Below, in pieces: positions 1-7,437 of a stretch of 64,000 nt of DNA. The DNA comes from Saccharothrix sp. NRRL B-16348. GTDB taxonomy: Bacteria > Actinomycetota > Actinomycetes > Mycobacteriales > Pseudonocardiaceae. The notes under the pieces were generated by a model. That model searched no databases. It was given only the letters and a program-made list of their open reading frames with translations, and was not told where the DNA came from. How positions within the stretch are numbered: the stretch's first letter is position 1; every line of letters starts with the position of its first letter. The translations under genes were made by a program, and so were the position numbers. The stretch lies in NCBI RefSeq assembly GCF_001280085.1, contig NZ_LGED01000196.1:151786-215785 (forward strand). The letters run 5' to 3'.

Positions 1-197
1 GACCGCAACGTCTGCGCCGCCCGGTTCGGCTGGTACCCCAGCGACTGCATCGCCGCGGTGACCTTCTCGTACGTCAGCTCCGAGTAGTACTCGGAGTGGC
101 CGTTGAGGACGTTCGACACGGTCTGCCGGGACACCCCGGCCGCCGCCGCCACGTCGACGATGCCGACCCGTCGGCGCGCCTGATCCGCTCCACCCAT
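1..197 (-). CDS. LacI-family transcriptional regulator, N-terminal part (cut by window start)
   Basis: Only the first 65 codons lie in the window; the gene continues beyond base 1. The protein opens with a LacI-type helix-turn-helix: VDVAAAAGVSRQTVSNVLNG, then the hinge-helix pattern ending SLGYQPNRAAQTLR. These are the DNA-binding elements of LacI/GalR repressors, which normally sense sugars through a C-terminal periplasmic-binding-protein fold (not visible here). The ATG at 197 is chosen because a GGAGG Shine-Dalgarno element lies just upstream and the HTH starts at the usual distance. The regulated genes are unknown; they probably lie outside the window. The family call is firm, the ligand is not. 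Confidence 0.9.
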   Translation of the reverse strand, partial: MGGADQARRRVGIVDVAAAAGVSRQTVSNVLNGHSEYYSELTYEKVTAAMQSLGYQPNRAAQTLR

Positions 198-351
198 CGA
201 CACCTCCCGACCGCTCGACGATGGCCGGTCAGCGTACCAACGCGTGGCATGGTCGATGCCGTCGGCTCGTCGCCCGTGGTGCCACGCACGCGTCCACTTC
301 TGATTGGCCTGCCCGTTGCACGTCCAGAGGATCAGCGGTGTGCGCTGCCTG

Positions 352-849
352 TCAGAAGCTGCGTGTGAGGGCTCCGGTGATGGTCCTGGCCTCGATCCGG
401 TGGTACGGCGTGGCATCGGGCGGCAAGGCGTCCCGGGCGATCACCCATTCGTCGCCCGACGAGGAGACGGCCAGGTCACCGGTGTCGAACCGCAAGAGGA
501 CGCCACCGACCAACGGCTCCGTGGAGTACCCCCGGATCAGGGCGGCGTCGCGCAGGCGGGACCCGACGAACCCGGCGAGCAGGCTCGGCTCCCGGGCGGG
601 ACCGACCCTGCCCTCGCCGTGCTCACCCATGTCGTAGGAGGGGCGTGGCGCGGCTTCCGCCAGGAGAAGCAGCTCACCGCAACCGCTGAACTCCACCACG
701 GGGTTGCCGGCGAAGTGCAACCAGAACACCGTCAGCCCGGTCGGCCGGCCCTGGTGCCAGTGCCACTCCTCGGTCACCGACGCCAGCACCACGCCAAGCC
801 GTGCCCGCAACAGCCCCGTGGCCCGCGTGCCGTCGTCGGGAACGATCAT
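352..849 (-). CDS. Hypothetical protein, 165 aa
   Basis: I do not recognise a family. The product is 165 residues, without signal peptide or membrane segment, with alternating strand-like stretches such as GLTVFWLHFAGNPVVEF and GVLLRFDTGDLAVSS that suggest a small beta-rich soluble protein. Codon third positions are strongly GC-biased in this frame, supporting real coding. The ATG at 847-849 has no clear Shine-Dalgarno sequence; a TACGCT hexamer a few bases before it could be the -10 box of a leaderless transcript. It is a monocistronic minus-strand gene between a lacI fragment and an MFS gene. Function unknown. Confidence 0.55.
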   Translation of the reverse strand: MIVPDDGTRATGLLRARLGVVLASVTEEWHWHQGRPTGLTVFWLHFAGNPVVEFSGCGELLLLAEAAPRPSYDMGEHGEGRVGPAREPSLLAGFVGSRLRDAALIRGYSTEPLVGGVLLRFDTGDLAVSSSGDEWVIARDALPPDATPYHRIEARTITGALTRSF

Positions 850-922
850 CGGTCGAGCGTACGAGGCAGGCAGCCCGCACCGCGACCGACATTCCCCCGA
901 GCGCGCCTCCCCACCAGACCCC

Positions 923-2071
923 TCAACGTGACAGCGGCGCCCGCGCCCGGAAGTCCGCGACGGCGGCCGTGAGGAACAGGGCGGTGACGGCGGCCAGGGC
1001 GAGCATCAGGCCGTCCGGCGGCAGCAGGTTCAGGGCGGCGCTGCCGATCAGCGGGCCGACGAGGCTGCCCAGTGCCCACAGCACGGTGGCGCCGGCGTTC
1101 GCGTCGACCAACTCGTCGTCGGTGAAGTCCTGGCCGATGCGCACCAACCCGAGCGTGTAGACGCCACCCGCCGCGGCGCCCAGCACCACCAGCGCGGGCC
1201 ACATCAACACCGACACGCCCAGCAGCACGGGCATGCCCAACGCCAGCAGCAGCACGACCACGGCGCACCCGAGGTGCAGTCGGCGGCGGTCGACGTGGTC
1301 GGCCCACCAGCCCAGCGGCACCTGCAGCAGGGCGTCGCCGGCGAACACCGCGCCGACCATGAGCACGGCGATCGCCTCGGTGTGCCCGTGCGCGATGCCG
1401 TACAGCGGCAGCAACGCCAGCACCGCGCTGTCGAAGAACGAGAACATCAGCACCGCGAGCGCGATGGTCGGCGCCGACCGCGCGAACCTCAAGGACGCGA
1501 TCGGCTTCCCGGCCTTGAACCCGTCGATCTCGCACGAGCTGACGACCAGCAGGGCGATCCCGGGCACGTGGGTGAGCACGGCGACCACCAGCGACCACTG
1601 GGCGGCGGAGCCGAACAGGGCCAGCAACCCCGGGCCGGACACCTGGCACAGCGTGAACACCGAGGTGTAGACGGCGATCCAGCGGCCCCGGGTGGCCTCC
1701 GCGGTGATGGCGTTGATCCACGTCTCGCCCAGCACGAGCAGCAGCCCGGCGAACACGCCAACGGCGAACCGGAGCACCAGCAGCACCGGGACGCTGCCGG
1801 TCACCGCGAGCAGCCCCGTGCTGACCGCCGAACCGGCCATCCCGACGACCAGCAGCGGCTTGATCCGCCACCGCCACGTCAACGGGCCGAGGCACAGCAC
1901 GGCGGCGAGGATGCCCACGGCGGGCAGCGCGGCTGCCGCGCCGATCAGCGCGGCCGCCGCGCCACCACCGCTGAGCCGCAACGACACGAGCGGCACGGTC
2001 AGGCCGGTGACCAGACCGACCACGGCGACGGTGCAGATCGCGGCGACGGGCTCCCAGCGCCTGCTCAGCAC
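923..2071 (-). CDS. MFS transporter (probable exporter)
   Basis: A 382-residue major facilitator superfamily protein with about 12 hydrophobic helices. It has the loop sequence GWWADHVDRRR between helices, the MFS signature between TM2/TM3 or its repeat TM8/TM9. The GTG at 2071 is chosen because it overlaps the stop of the upstream ALDH-like gene (GTGCTGA), a translational-coupling arrangement. It is the last gene of the LysRS/ALDH/MFS operon. In that setting an exporter for a product of the operon is the most natural role; this is inference, as the substrate cannot be read from sequence. Confidence 0.85.
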   Translation of the reverse strand: MLSRRWEPVAAICTVAVVGLVTGLTVPLVSLRLSGGGAAAALIGAAAALPAVGILAAVLCLGPLTWRWRIKPLLVVGMAGSAVSTGLLAVTGSVPVLLVLRFAVGVFAGLLLVLGETWINAITAEATRGRWIAVYTSVFTLCQVSGPGLLALFGSAAQWSLVVAVLTHVPGIALLVVSSCEIDGFKAGKPIASLRFARSAPTIALAVLMFSFFDSAVLALLPLYGIAHGHTEAIAVLMVGAVFAGDALLQVPLGWWADHVDRRRLHLGCAVVVLLLALGMPVLLGVSVLMWPALVVLGAAAGGVYTLGLVRIGQDFTDDELVDANAGATVLWALGSLVGPLIGSAALNLLPPDGLMLALAAVTALFLTAAVADFRARAPLSR

Positions 2072-3312
2072 GGACTGCCCCGCCGTGCGACCAGGTGCCG
2101 GTGGATGTCGCGCTGCGGCAGGGTCGCGCCCGGCACCCGGACGCCGTCCACGTACAGGCAGGACGCCGCCGGCCCCTGCCCGCCGTACGGGAGGTACCCG
2201 CGCTCCGTCAGGTGCAGGTCGGTGTCCCACAGGATCGAGTCCGCGTCGTGCGACGGCGTGTCGAGCAGCGACTTCACGTAGGGGCTGTCGCCGAACACCG
2301 AGACGTACATGGCGTTGGCGGCGTACCGCTGGTCCTCGAAGTACCGGCGCAGGTCCGCGTCGTCGTCGTAGGGCTGGAGGAAGAACACCGGCGCGAAGAA
2401 CTCGCGGAAGTTGCCGCCCAGCGCCAGGTCCTTCTCGAACACCGTGGGTCTGATCATCCCGCTGGCCGGGTTGACCTCGCCGCCGTAGACCCAGAACCCG
2501 CGGTCGTCGCGGAACCTGCGGACCATCTTCACGGCGTGGTCGGGGTCGGTGTTCGGCCCCACCACGTTGGCCGGGTCGGCGTACGGGCCGACGCGGGGCT
2601 CCACTTCCCGCAGCCGCGCCAGCAACGCCTCGCGGAACTCCACGAGCCGTTCGCGGTGGACCAGGATCGCGTTCGGGCCGGCGCAGTCCTGCCCCTGGTT
2701 GTACAGCACGACCCGCAGCGCGCTCGCGATGGCCGTTTCGACGTCGGCGGTCTCGGTGACGACGAGCGGGTTGTGGCCGGAACCGTTGAGGATGAACAGG
2801 GTTCGCCGCGGGAACGACCGGCGGACCTTCGCCGCGTTCTCCGGTGTGCCGGTGAACACGACCGCGTCCGTGCGGTGCGCCCGTTCCGCGACGAACTCCT
2901 CCTTGTCGTCGTAGGACACGTGCAGTTCCGGGAACCGGGCGGACAGGTCGAGCACCTCGGCCAACGCCCGGTAGTGCGGGTGCATGGCCGTCGGCGGGCG
3001 CAGCGCGGTGTCCTCGGCCATGAACGACGGCACGACGCCGAAGCACACGGTGGCGTAGAGCGGCTGGTTCAGCGGCAGGAACGTGGTCACCCCACCGACC
3101 TTCTCGCGGAAGTGCTCCCGGTTGAGGTGCAGGTTCTCCAGCAGGTCGACGGACCGCTCGACCTCGTCGACCGCCACGTTCGCGCACTGGTAGCCGGACA
3201 GGCCGCGCACGATCTCCGGGGTGCGCTCGCGCAAGGTCGCGGCGAAGGCACGTGCCCGGTCCCGCACCGCGGGGAAGTCGACCAGGGCCGAGCGGACTGC
3301 GGAGCGGGTCAC
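2065..3312 (-). CDS. Aldehyde dehydrogenase-fold protein lacking the general-base glutamate
   Basis: A 415-residue ALDH-superfamily protein, shorter than the usual 480-500. The nucleophile region is intact: YNQGQDCAGPNAILVHR places Cys210 where ALDHs carry the catalytic thiol. The segment matching the ELGGKNP motif reads LNGSGHNPLVV, so Asn176 occupies the general-base Glu position. The spacing of 34 residues between the two positions equals that of Glu268/Cys302 in classical ALDH. Loss of this Glu is known in CoA-acylating ALDHs and acyl reductases, so the enzyme may reduce or form a thioester rather than hydrolyse it to an acid. The GTG start overlaps the LysRS stop (GTGA). Substrate unknown; it is coupled to LysRS and an MFS gene. 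Confidence 0.75.
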   Translation of the reverse strand: MTRSAVRSALVDFPAVRDRARAFAATLRERTPEIVRGLSGYQCANVAVDEVERSVDLLENLHLNREHFREKVGGVTTFLPLNQPLYATVCFGVVPSFMAEDTALRPPTAMHPHYRALAEVLDLSARFPELHVSYDDKEEFVAERAHRTDAVVFTGTPENAAKVRRSFPRRTLFILNGSGHNPLVVTETADVETAIASALRVVLYNQGQDCAGPNAILVHRERLVEFREALLARLREVEPRVGPYADPANVVGPNTDPDHAVKMVRRFRDDRGFWVYGGEVNPASGMIRPTVFEKDLALGGNFREFFAPVFFLQPYDDDADLRRYFEDQRYAANAMYVSVFGDSPYVKSLLDTPSHDADSILWDTDLHLTERGYLPYGGQGPAASCLYVDGVRVPGATLPQRDIHRHLVARRGSPC

Positions 3313-4934
3313 GACGAACCACCTTCGGAGCGGACGGACGGGGGAGCGGTGCGGGACAGCGCGTCCCGGACCAGGGCGAGCGAGCGCCGCGACCCGGTGA
3401 TCCGCAGCCAGGTGGCCAGCCGCGGGCCCCGCGGCCGGCCCAGCAGGGCCAGGTACAGCACGCGGTACGCGCCGGGATCGCCTTCGAGCGCCTTGTGCAG
3501 CAGGACGCCGGGATCGGCGTGCGGCGCCGACGCCAGCGCGTACGCCAGGCGGCGGAGCACGGTGGTCGCGGCCGCGTCGAGGTCGACCGGCTCGGGCGCC
3601 GGTCGGGCGCGCTCGTGGAAGCGCCACGCCCGCGCCACCAGTTCCGGGTCCGGACGGCGGTCCGGCGGGAAGACCCGCTCGACGAACGCCACCGCGCCGG
3701 CGTGGTCGAGCGGCGCGCAGGCGGCCAGGAGCCGCACCACGGAGCCGAACCGCGGTCCGCGCGGCGGTGTCGTCGCGCCGATCCGCCGCAGCCGCAGCCG
3801 GGCGCCCGCCCCGCGGCGCGGTTCGCGGGCGGCACGCGTCTCGTGGTGCACCGCGTCGTTGATCCGCGGCACGGACGCCAGGTCGAACCGGCGGGGTCGG
3901 CGGGGCCTGCCGTAGAGCAGCAGCCGCAGACCGTCGCGGGTGAGGCAGTCGAGCGCGTCGTCGAGGGCGAAGCCGTTGCCGACGCTCTTCGAGATCTTCC
4001 GGCCCCGTTCGTCGACGAACAGCCCGTACTCGAAGAGGACCGGCGGTTCCCGGCGCAGCCGTGCGAACACCTGCCGGACGACCCGGGCCGAGTCCGCCAG
4101 GTCCTGCCCGTGCATCTCGTAGGCGACGTCGCCGCTGAGCAGGCGCAGCGCCCAGTCGGCCTTCCACTGGAACTTGCACCCGCCGCCGAGCGCGGACACG
4201 GTCACGGGCTCGCCGATCGGCTCGTCCGCGTAGTACTCGTGCGGTTCGAGGCCGTAGTCCAAGCCGGGGCGTTGGATGATCACGTCCTTCGGGATCTCGT
4301 AGGTGAGGGTGCCCCGCCCGGGATCGACGGCGAGCACGCGCGTGTGCTCGATCACCCGGCCGGTGGTCGGCGACAGCGGCATCAGGATGCTGTACGACTT
4401 CCGCCTCAAGGCTCCCACCGAACGGCCGACGAGGGCGTTGACTCCCGCGAAGTCCGCGAGGAAGGCGCGGATGGTCGAATCGTGGTGGCCCGCCCGGTAG
4501 AGGTCGGAGCTGCGGACGACCTCGCAGTCGACCTCCACCAGGTCGAGCACCCGGCGCAGCCGGTCCACCATGCCCTCGGCGAGGCTGGGCGCCTGGTCCC
4601 ACGGGTCCGGCACCCGGTGCAGCGGCATGCCGAGATGAGCCGCCAACGCGCGGTGGGCCGGGACGTTGTCCGGCACCTTGCGCAAGGCGTCCAGGTCGTC
4701 GGCGACCACGACGAGCCGGGTGCCCCGCCCGGTGGCCTCCTCGAACGCCCGCCGGACGAAGGACGTGCGGACGACTTCGCTCACCGTGCCGATGTGCGGG
4801 ATGCCGGACGGTCCGAAACCGGCGCCGAACACCACCGGCCCGGCATCCTGCCCGCGTCGTTCGAGCAGCGCGGTGATCCGCCCTGACTCGACCGCGCACC
4901 AGTCGTGGGCGACGCGGTCCAGCCGAACTGACAT
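3309..4934 (-). CDS. lysS: Class I lysyl-tRNA synthetase (lysine--tRNA ligase)
   Basis: A 541-residue class I lysyl-tRNA synthetase, which activates lysine with ATP and charges tRNA-Lys. The HIGH motif appears as GPSGIPHIGT near residue 45 and the KMSKS loop as GRKISKSVGNG near residue 315. Further class I LysRS hallmarks are YEIPKDVIIQRPGLDYGLEP and CKFQWKADWALR. Most bacteria use the unrelated class II enzyme; class I occurs in archaea, alphaproteobacteria, some actinobacteria and others. The ATG at 4934 precedes MSVRLDRVAHDWC, a normal start. It heads an overlapping operon with an ALDH-like gene and an MFS exporter, unusual company for a housekeeping synthetase. It may be a second copy for resistance or biosynthesis; that needs the rest of the genome. 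Confidence 0.88.
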   Translation of the reverse strand: MSVRLDRVAHDWCAVESGRITALLERRGQDAGPVVFGAGFGPSGIPHIGTVSEVVRTSFVRRAFEEATGRGTRLVVVADDLDALRKVPDNVPAHRALAAHLGMPLHRVPDPWDQAPSLAEGMVDRLRRVLDLVEVDCEVVRSSDLYRAGHHDSTIRAFLADFAGVNALVGRSVGALRRKSYSILMPLSPTTGRVIEHTRVLAVDPGRGTLTYEIPKDVIIQRPGLDYGLEPHEYYADEPIGEPVTVSALGGGCKFQWKADWALRLLSGDVAYEMHGQDLADSARVVRQVFARLRREPPVLFEYGLFVDERGRKISKSVGNGFALDDALDCLTRDGLRLLLYGRPRRPRRFDLASVPRINDAVHHETRAAREPRRGAGARLRLRRIGATTPPRGPRFGSVVRLLAACAPLDHAGAVAFVERVFPPDRRPDPELVARAWRFHERARPAPEPVDLDAAATTVLRRLAYALASAPHADPGVLLHKALEGDPGAYRVLYLALLGRPRGPRLATWLRITGSRRSLALVRDALSRTAPPSVRSEGGSS

Positions 4935-5187
4935 GACTCTCCCCAGAGTGGACGGCGGGTGACGGCGCCGGGCGGACATCCGGGCCCGGCCGTCACGTGT
5001 CGACGACGGAAGTCTCGACAACGGCTCTGGACGAGGTCTGGACGGCGAGTGGACAGCTCGACCACCGGAGGCCACCGGCGTCTGGTCCGTTGGGAAACCG
5101 CACGACTCCCGGACCGTTCCTCCGGGGGTTCGGGGTGCCGGTAGTGGGTTTTGGTGCGGCGCATGGCGTAGGAGCCGATCCGGACGA

Positions 5188-6678
5188 TTACGGGAGGTCG
5201 AAGGGGGCGGGGGAGTGGCCTGCCCAGATCTGGCGGGATGCCTGTTCGGGGTAGGGCAGGGTCTTCGACTCGGTGTCCAGGACGCGGGTGAGGTGCCCAC
5301 CGGGCCGGTGAGCGGACCAGCCCGCGTCGCCGGTGGTGATGAAGCGGACCCATGCCTCCCGGAGTTCGCGGGAGAGCGCGACGGCCTCGGGAGTGGGCTC
5401 CTCGCCGATGAGCTGGGTGCCGACGGGGCTGTCCAGCGTGCCGAACGCCAAGGGCACGTCGAGGCTGTGGCAGGCGCCAAGGATGCCGCCGAGGGCCGGG
5501 GCGACCCAGCACAGTTCGAACAGGTACGAGGTGCCGCCGGCTGCGGCGTTCGCCTCGGCCAGCTGCTGTGACGGCATCCGGAAGAGGGCGTCGGAGTACA
5601 CCGCCTCCACCAGCTCCTCCGGGCCTGCCTGCGGGAACGCGGCACGGTAGGCCCGCGCGCCGTCCGGCTGCGGGGCGAGCAGTTCCAGGGCCGCGTGGGC
5701 GTCCTCCTCGGTGAAGGTGCCGCGCCGTCCGCTCGTGACGCTGAAGTACCGGAATTCGTCCCGGGTGTGGCCGACGAGCAGTTCGGTCCCGCTCGCGCGC
5801 GCGTCGGTCAGCGCGGGCCAGGGCGTTTCCGGGAGGACCTCGCCGTCGACGACGGGGCACAGCGCGGTGCCGGTCTCCGTGAGGCGTCCCCAGCTCTCCC
5901 GGTGCGCGTGGAGGCCGGCGTTGAAGGAGGTGAGCTCGGCGGCCAGGTGCCACGGGTCGATGTCGCGCAGCGCCTCGGCGGTGGGGGCCGCCGCGCCGAG
6001 CCGGTCCGCGAACACGGCGGTGACCTGCCGTGCCAGCGCGGGGGTGCTGTGCAGCGCCGGCACCGAATGGGCGATGGCCCGCCGGAACAGGCCGCGCGCG
6101 GACTTCATCGTCAGCAGGGCGGCGACCGAGCCCGCCCCGGCGGACACCCCGCCCACGGTGACCCGGCCGGGGTCGCCTCCGAAGGCGGCGATGTTGCGCT
6201 GCACCCACTCCAGCGCCGCGATCTGGTCGAGGAATCCGCGGTTGGGCGGCACGTCGTCGAGGAACGCGAATCCCTCCGCGCCCACGCGGCAGTTGACGGT
6301 CACCACGACGACTCCCGCCTCGGCCAGCGCTGCGGGGTCGTACATCGGGTCGCTCGACGCCGCCGCGAGGTAGCCGCCCACGGGGAGCCACACCAGCACC
6401 GGCAGTCCCGCCGCGCCGGGATCCGGAGTGCCGACGTTGAGCGTCAGCCAGTCGGTGCCCTGCGGGTGCACGTCGATCGGCAGGGACAGCGGCACCACGG
6501 GGCCGAACTCGACCGCCTGCCTCGTCCCCTCCCAGCGGTGCGGTGGCGCGGGCGCGGCGAAGCGGAGCGCTCCGACCGGGGGCTGGGCGTAAGGGATGCC
6601 GCGGAACACCGCGTGTCCCTGCCGCCGGCGACCCTGCACCACGCCTTCCGCGGTCCGCACCTTCGGCTGTTCGGACAT
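5188..6678 (-). CDS. Carboxylesterase type B (alpha/beta hydrolase)
   Basis: A 496-residue type B carboxylesterase, a cytoplasmic serine hydrolase of ester bonds. The N-terminus has the family pattern FRGIPYAQPPVGALRF. The nucleophile elbow is GGVSAGAGS with Ser179 (family consensus GESAG). The catalytic His is probably in GACHSLDVPLAFGTL. The oxyanion motif, usually HGGG, reads LPVGGY, a departure that could change activity. No signal peptide. The ATG at 6678 is preferred over 6696 because GAAGGAA lies directly upstream. A TetR regulator is transcribed divergently from the same 96-bp gap and probably controls this gene. It may be a xenobiotic- or metabolite-ester hydrolase. Confidence 0.85.
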   Translation of the reverse strand: MSEQPKVRTAEGVVQGRRRQGHAVFRGIPYAQPPVGALRFAAPAPPHRWEGTRQAVEFGPVVPLSLPIDVHPQGTDWLTLNVGTPDPGAAGLPVLVWLPVGGYLAAASSDPMYDPAALAEAGVVVVTVNCRVGAEGFAFLDDVPPNRGFLDQIAALEWVQRNIAAFGGDPGRVTVGGVSAGAGSVAALLTMKSARGLFRRAIAHSVPALHSTPALARQVTAVFADRLGAAAPTAEALRDIDPWHLAAELTSFNAGLHAHRESWGRLTETGTALCPVVDGEVLPETPWPALTDARASGTELLVGHTRDEFRYFSVTSGRRGTFTEEDAHAALELLAPQPDGARAYRAAFPQAGPEELVEAVYSDALFRMPSQQLAEANAAAGGTSYLFELCWVAPALGGILGACHSLDVPLAFGTLDSPVGTQLIGEEPTPEAVALSRELREAWVRFITTGDAGWSAHRPGGHLTRVLDTESKTLPYPEQASRQIWAGHSPAPFDLP

Positions 6679-6774
6679 GACGATTCCTTCCCTCAAGTGG
6701 TCCCAGGGGTATAGGTCAGGTGTATTATGTCAACTGTATTGAAACGGTTCCGGGGTACGGGGGAAGGGCCGGCG
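6679..6774. promoter_or_regulatory. Divergent esterase/TetR promoter region
   Basis: This 96-bp gap between divergent genes contains an AT-rich island (GTGTATTATGTC, then AACTGTATTGAAAC) in otherwise very GC-rich DNA. Read on the minus strand it offers a TTGACA hexamer that could be the -35 of the esterase promoter. GTATT occurs twice as a direct repeat. A TetR operator is expected here from the gene arrangement, but I do not see a perfect palindrome. Confidence 0.45.
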
Positions 6775-7374
6775 ATGCCGAAACAGGTGGATCACCGCGG
6801 ACGCCGCGAAGCGATCGCCCGCGCACTGTGGCGGGTGGTGGAGCAGCGCGGCGTCACGCAGCTGACGATGCGCGTGGTGGCGCAGGAAGCGGGCATGTCA
6901 CTCGGGCAGCTGCAGCACTACTTCGCCTCCCGGACCGCCATGCTCACCTTCGCCATGGATTTCGCGTCCGAGCGGACCTCAGTACGCGTACACCAGGGGC
7001 TCGAAAAGCTCGGTGACCGTCCGCACCCCCGTGACGTGCTGCGACTGACGCTCGCGGAAATGCTCCCCCTGCATGCCGACGCCCGCGCGACCAGCCGGAT
7101 GAGCGCCGCCTACGTCCTGGAGGCGCTGCACGACGAGGCCGTGCACGAGCAGGCTCGCCGCGGCCTCGTCCAAGGGCGGGCCCTCGTCGAGCAGGTGGTC
7201 CGCCAGGCGATCGCCGACGGGCACATCGACTCCGGCCGCGACCCGGCGACCGAGACCAACCTGCTCCTCGCCCTCACCGGCTTCACCCCCCTGATCGAAC
7301 TCGACGTGATCGAGCCCCAGGACGCGCTCGCCGCGATCGACGTGCAGCTGGACCGGCTGTTCAGGAGTACGTGA
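6775..7374 (+). CDS. TetR-family transcriptional regulator
   Basis: A 199-residue TetR repressor. The N-terminal HTH reads LTMRVVAQEAGMSLGQLQHYFASRTAML, the typical TetR recognition helix followed by the YF turn. The C-terminal part (residues 60-199) is the ligand-binding helical domain. The ATG at 6775 has a GGGGAAGG element upstream; an in-frame ATG at 6727 would lie inside the promoter region. It is divergent from the carboxylesterase gene, the classic TetR layout, so it probably represses that esterase and itself in response to an unknown small molecule. Confidence 0.88.
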   Translation: MPKQVDHRGRREAIARALWRVVEQRGVTQLTMRVVAQEAGMSLGQLQHYFASRTAMLTFAMDFASERTSVRVHQGLEKLGDRPHPRDVLRLTLAEMLPLHADARATSRMSAAYVLEALHDEAVHEQARRGLVQGRALVEQVVRQAIADGHIDSGRDPATETNLLLALTGFTPLIELDVIEPQDALAAIDVQLDRLFRST

Positions 7375-7437
7375 TCCGGGTGCGTGATCCGGGTCCGAGG
7401 GCGCGTCCCGTTCCTCCGGGGTTCGGCGATCACGTGC

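Noticed and set aside
4935..5187. Possible T-box or other riboswitch upstream of the LysRS gene
   Set aside because: I found no T-box sequence, specifier stem or convincing antiterminator by eye.
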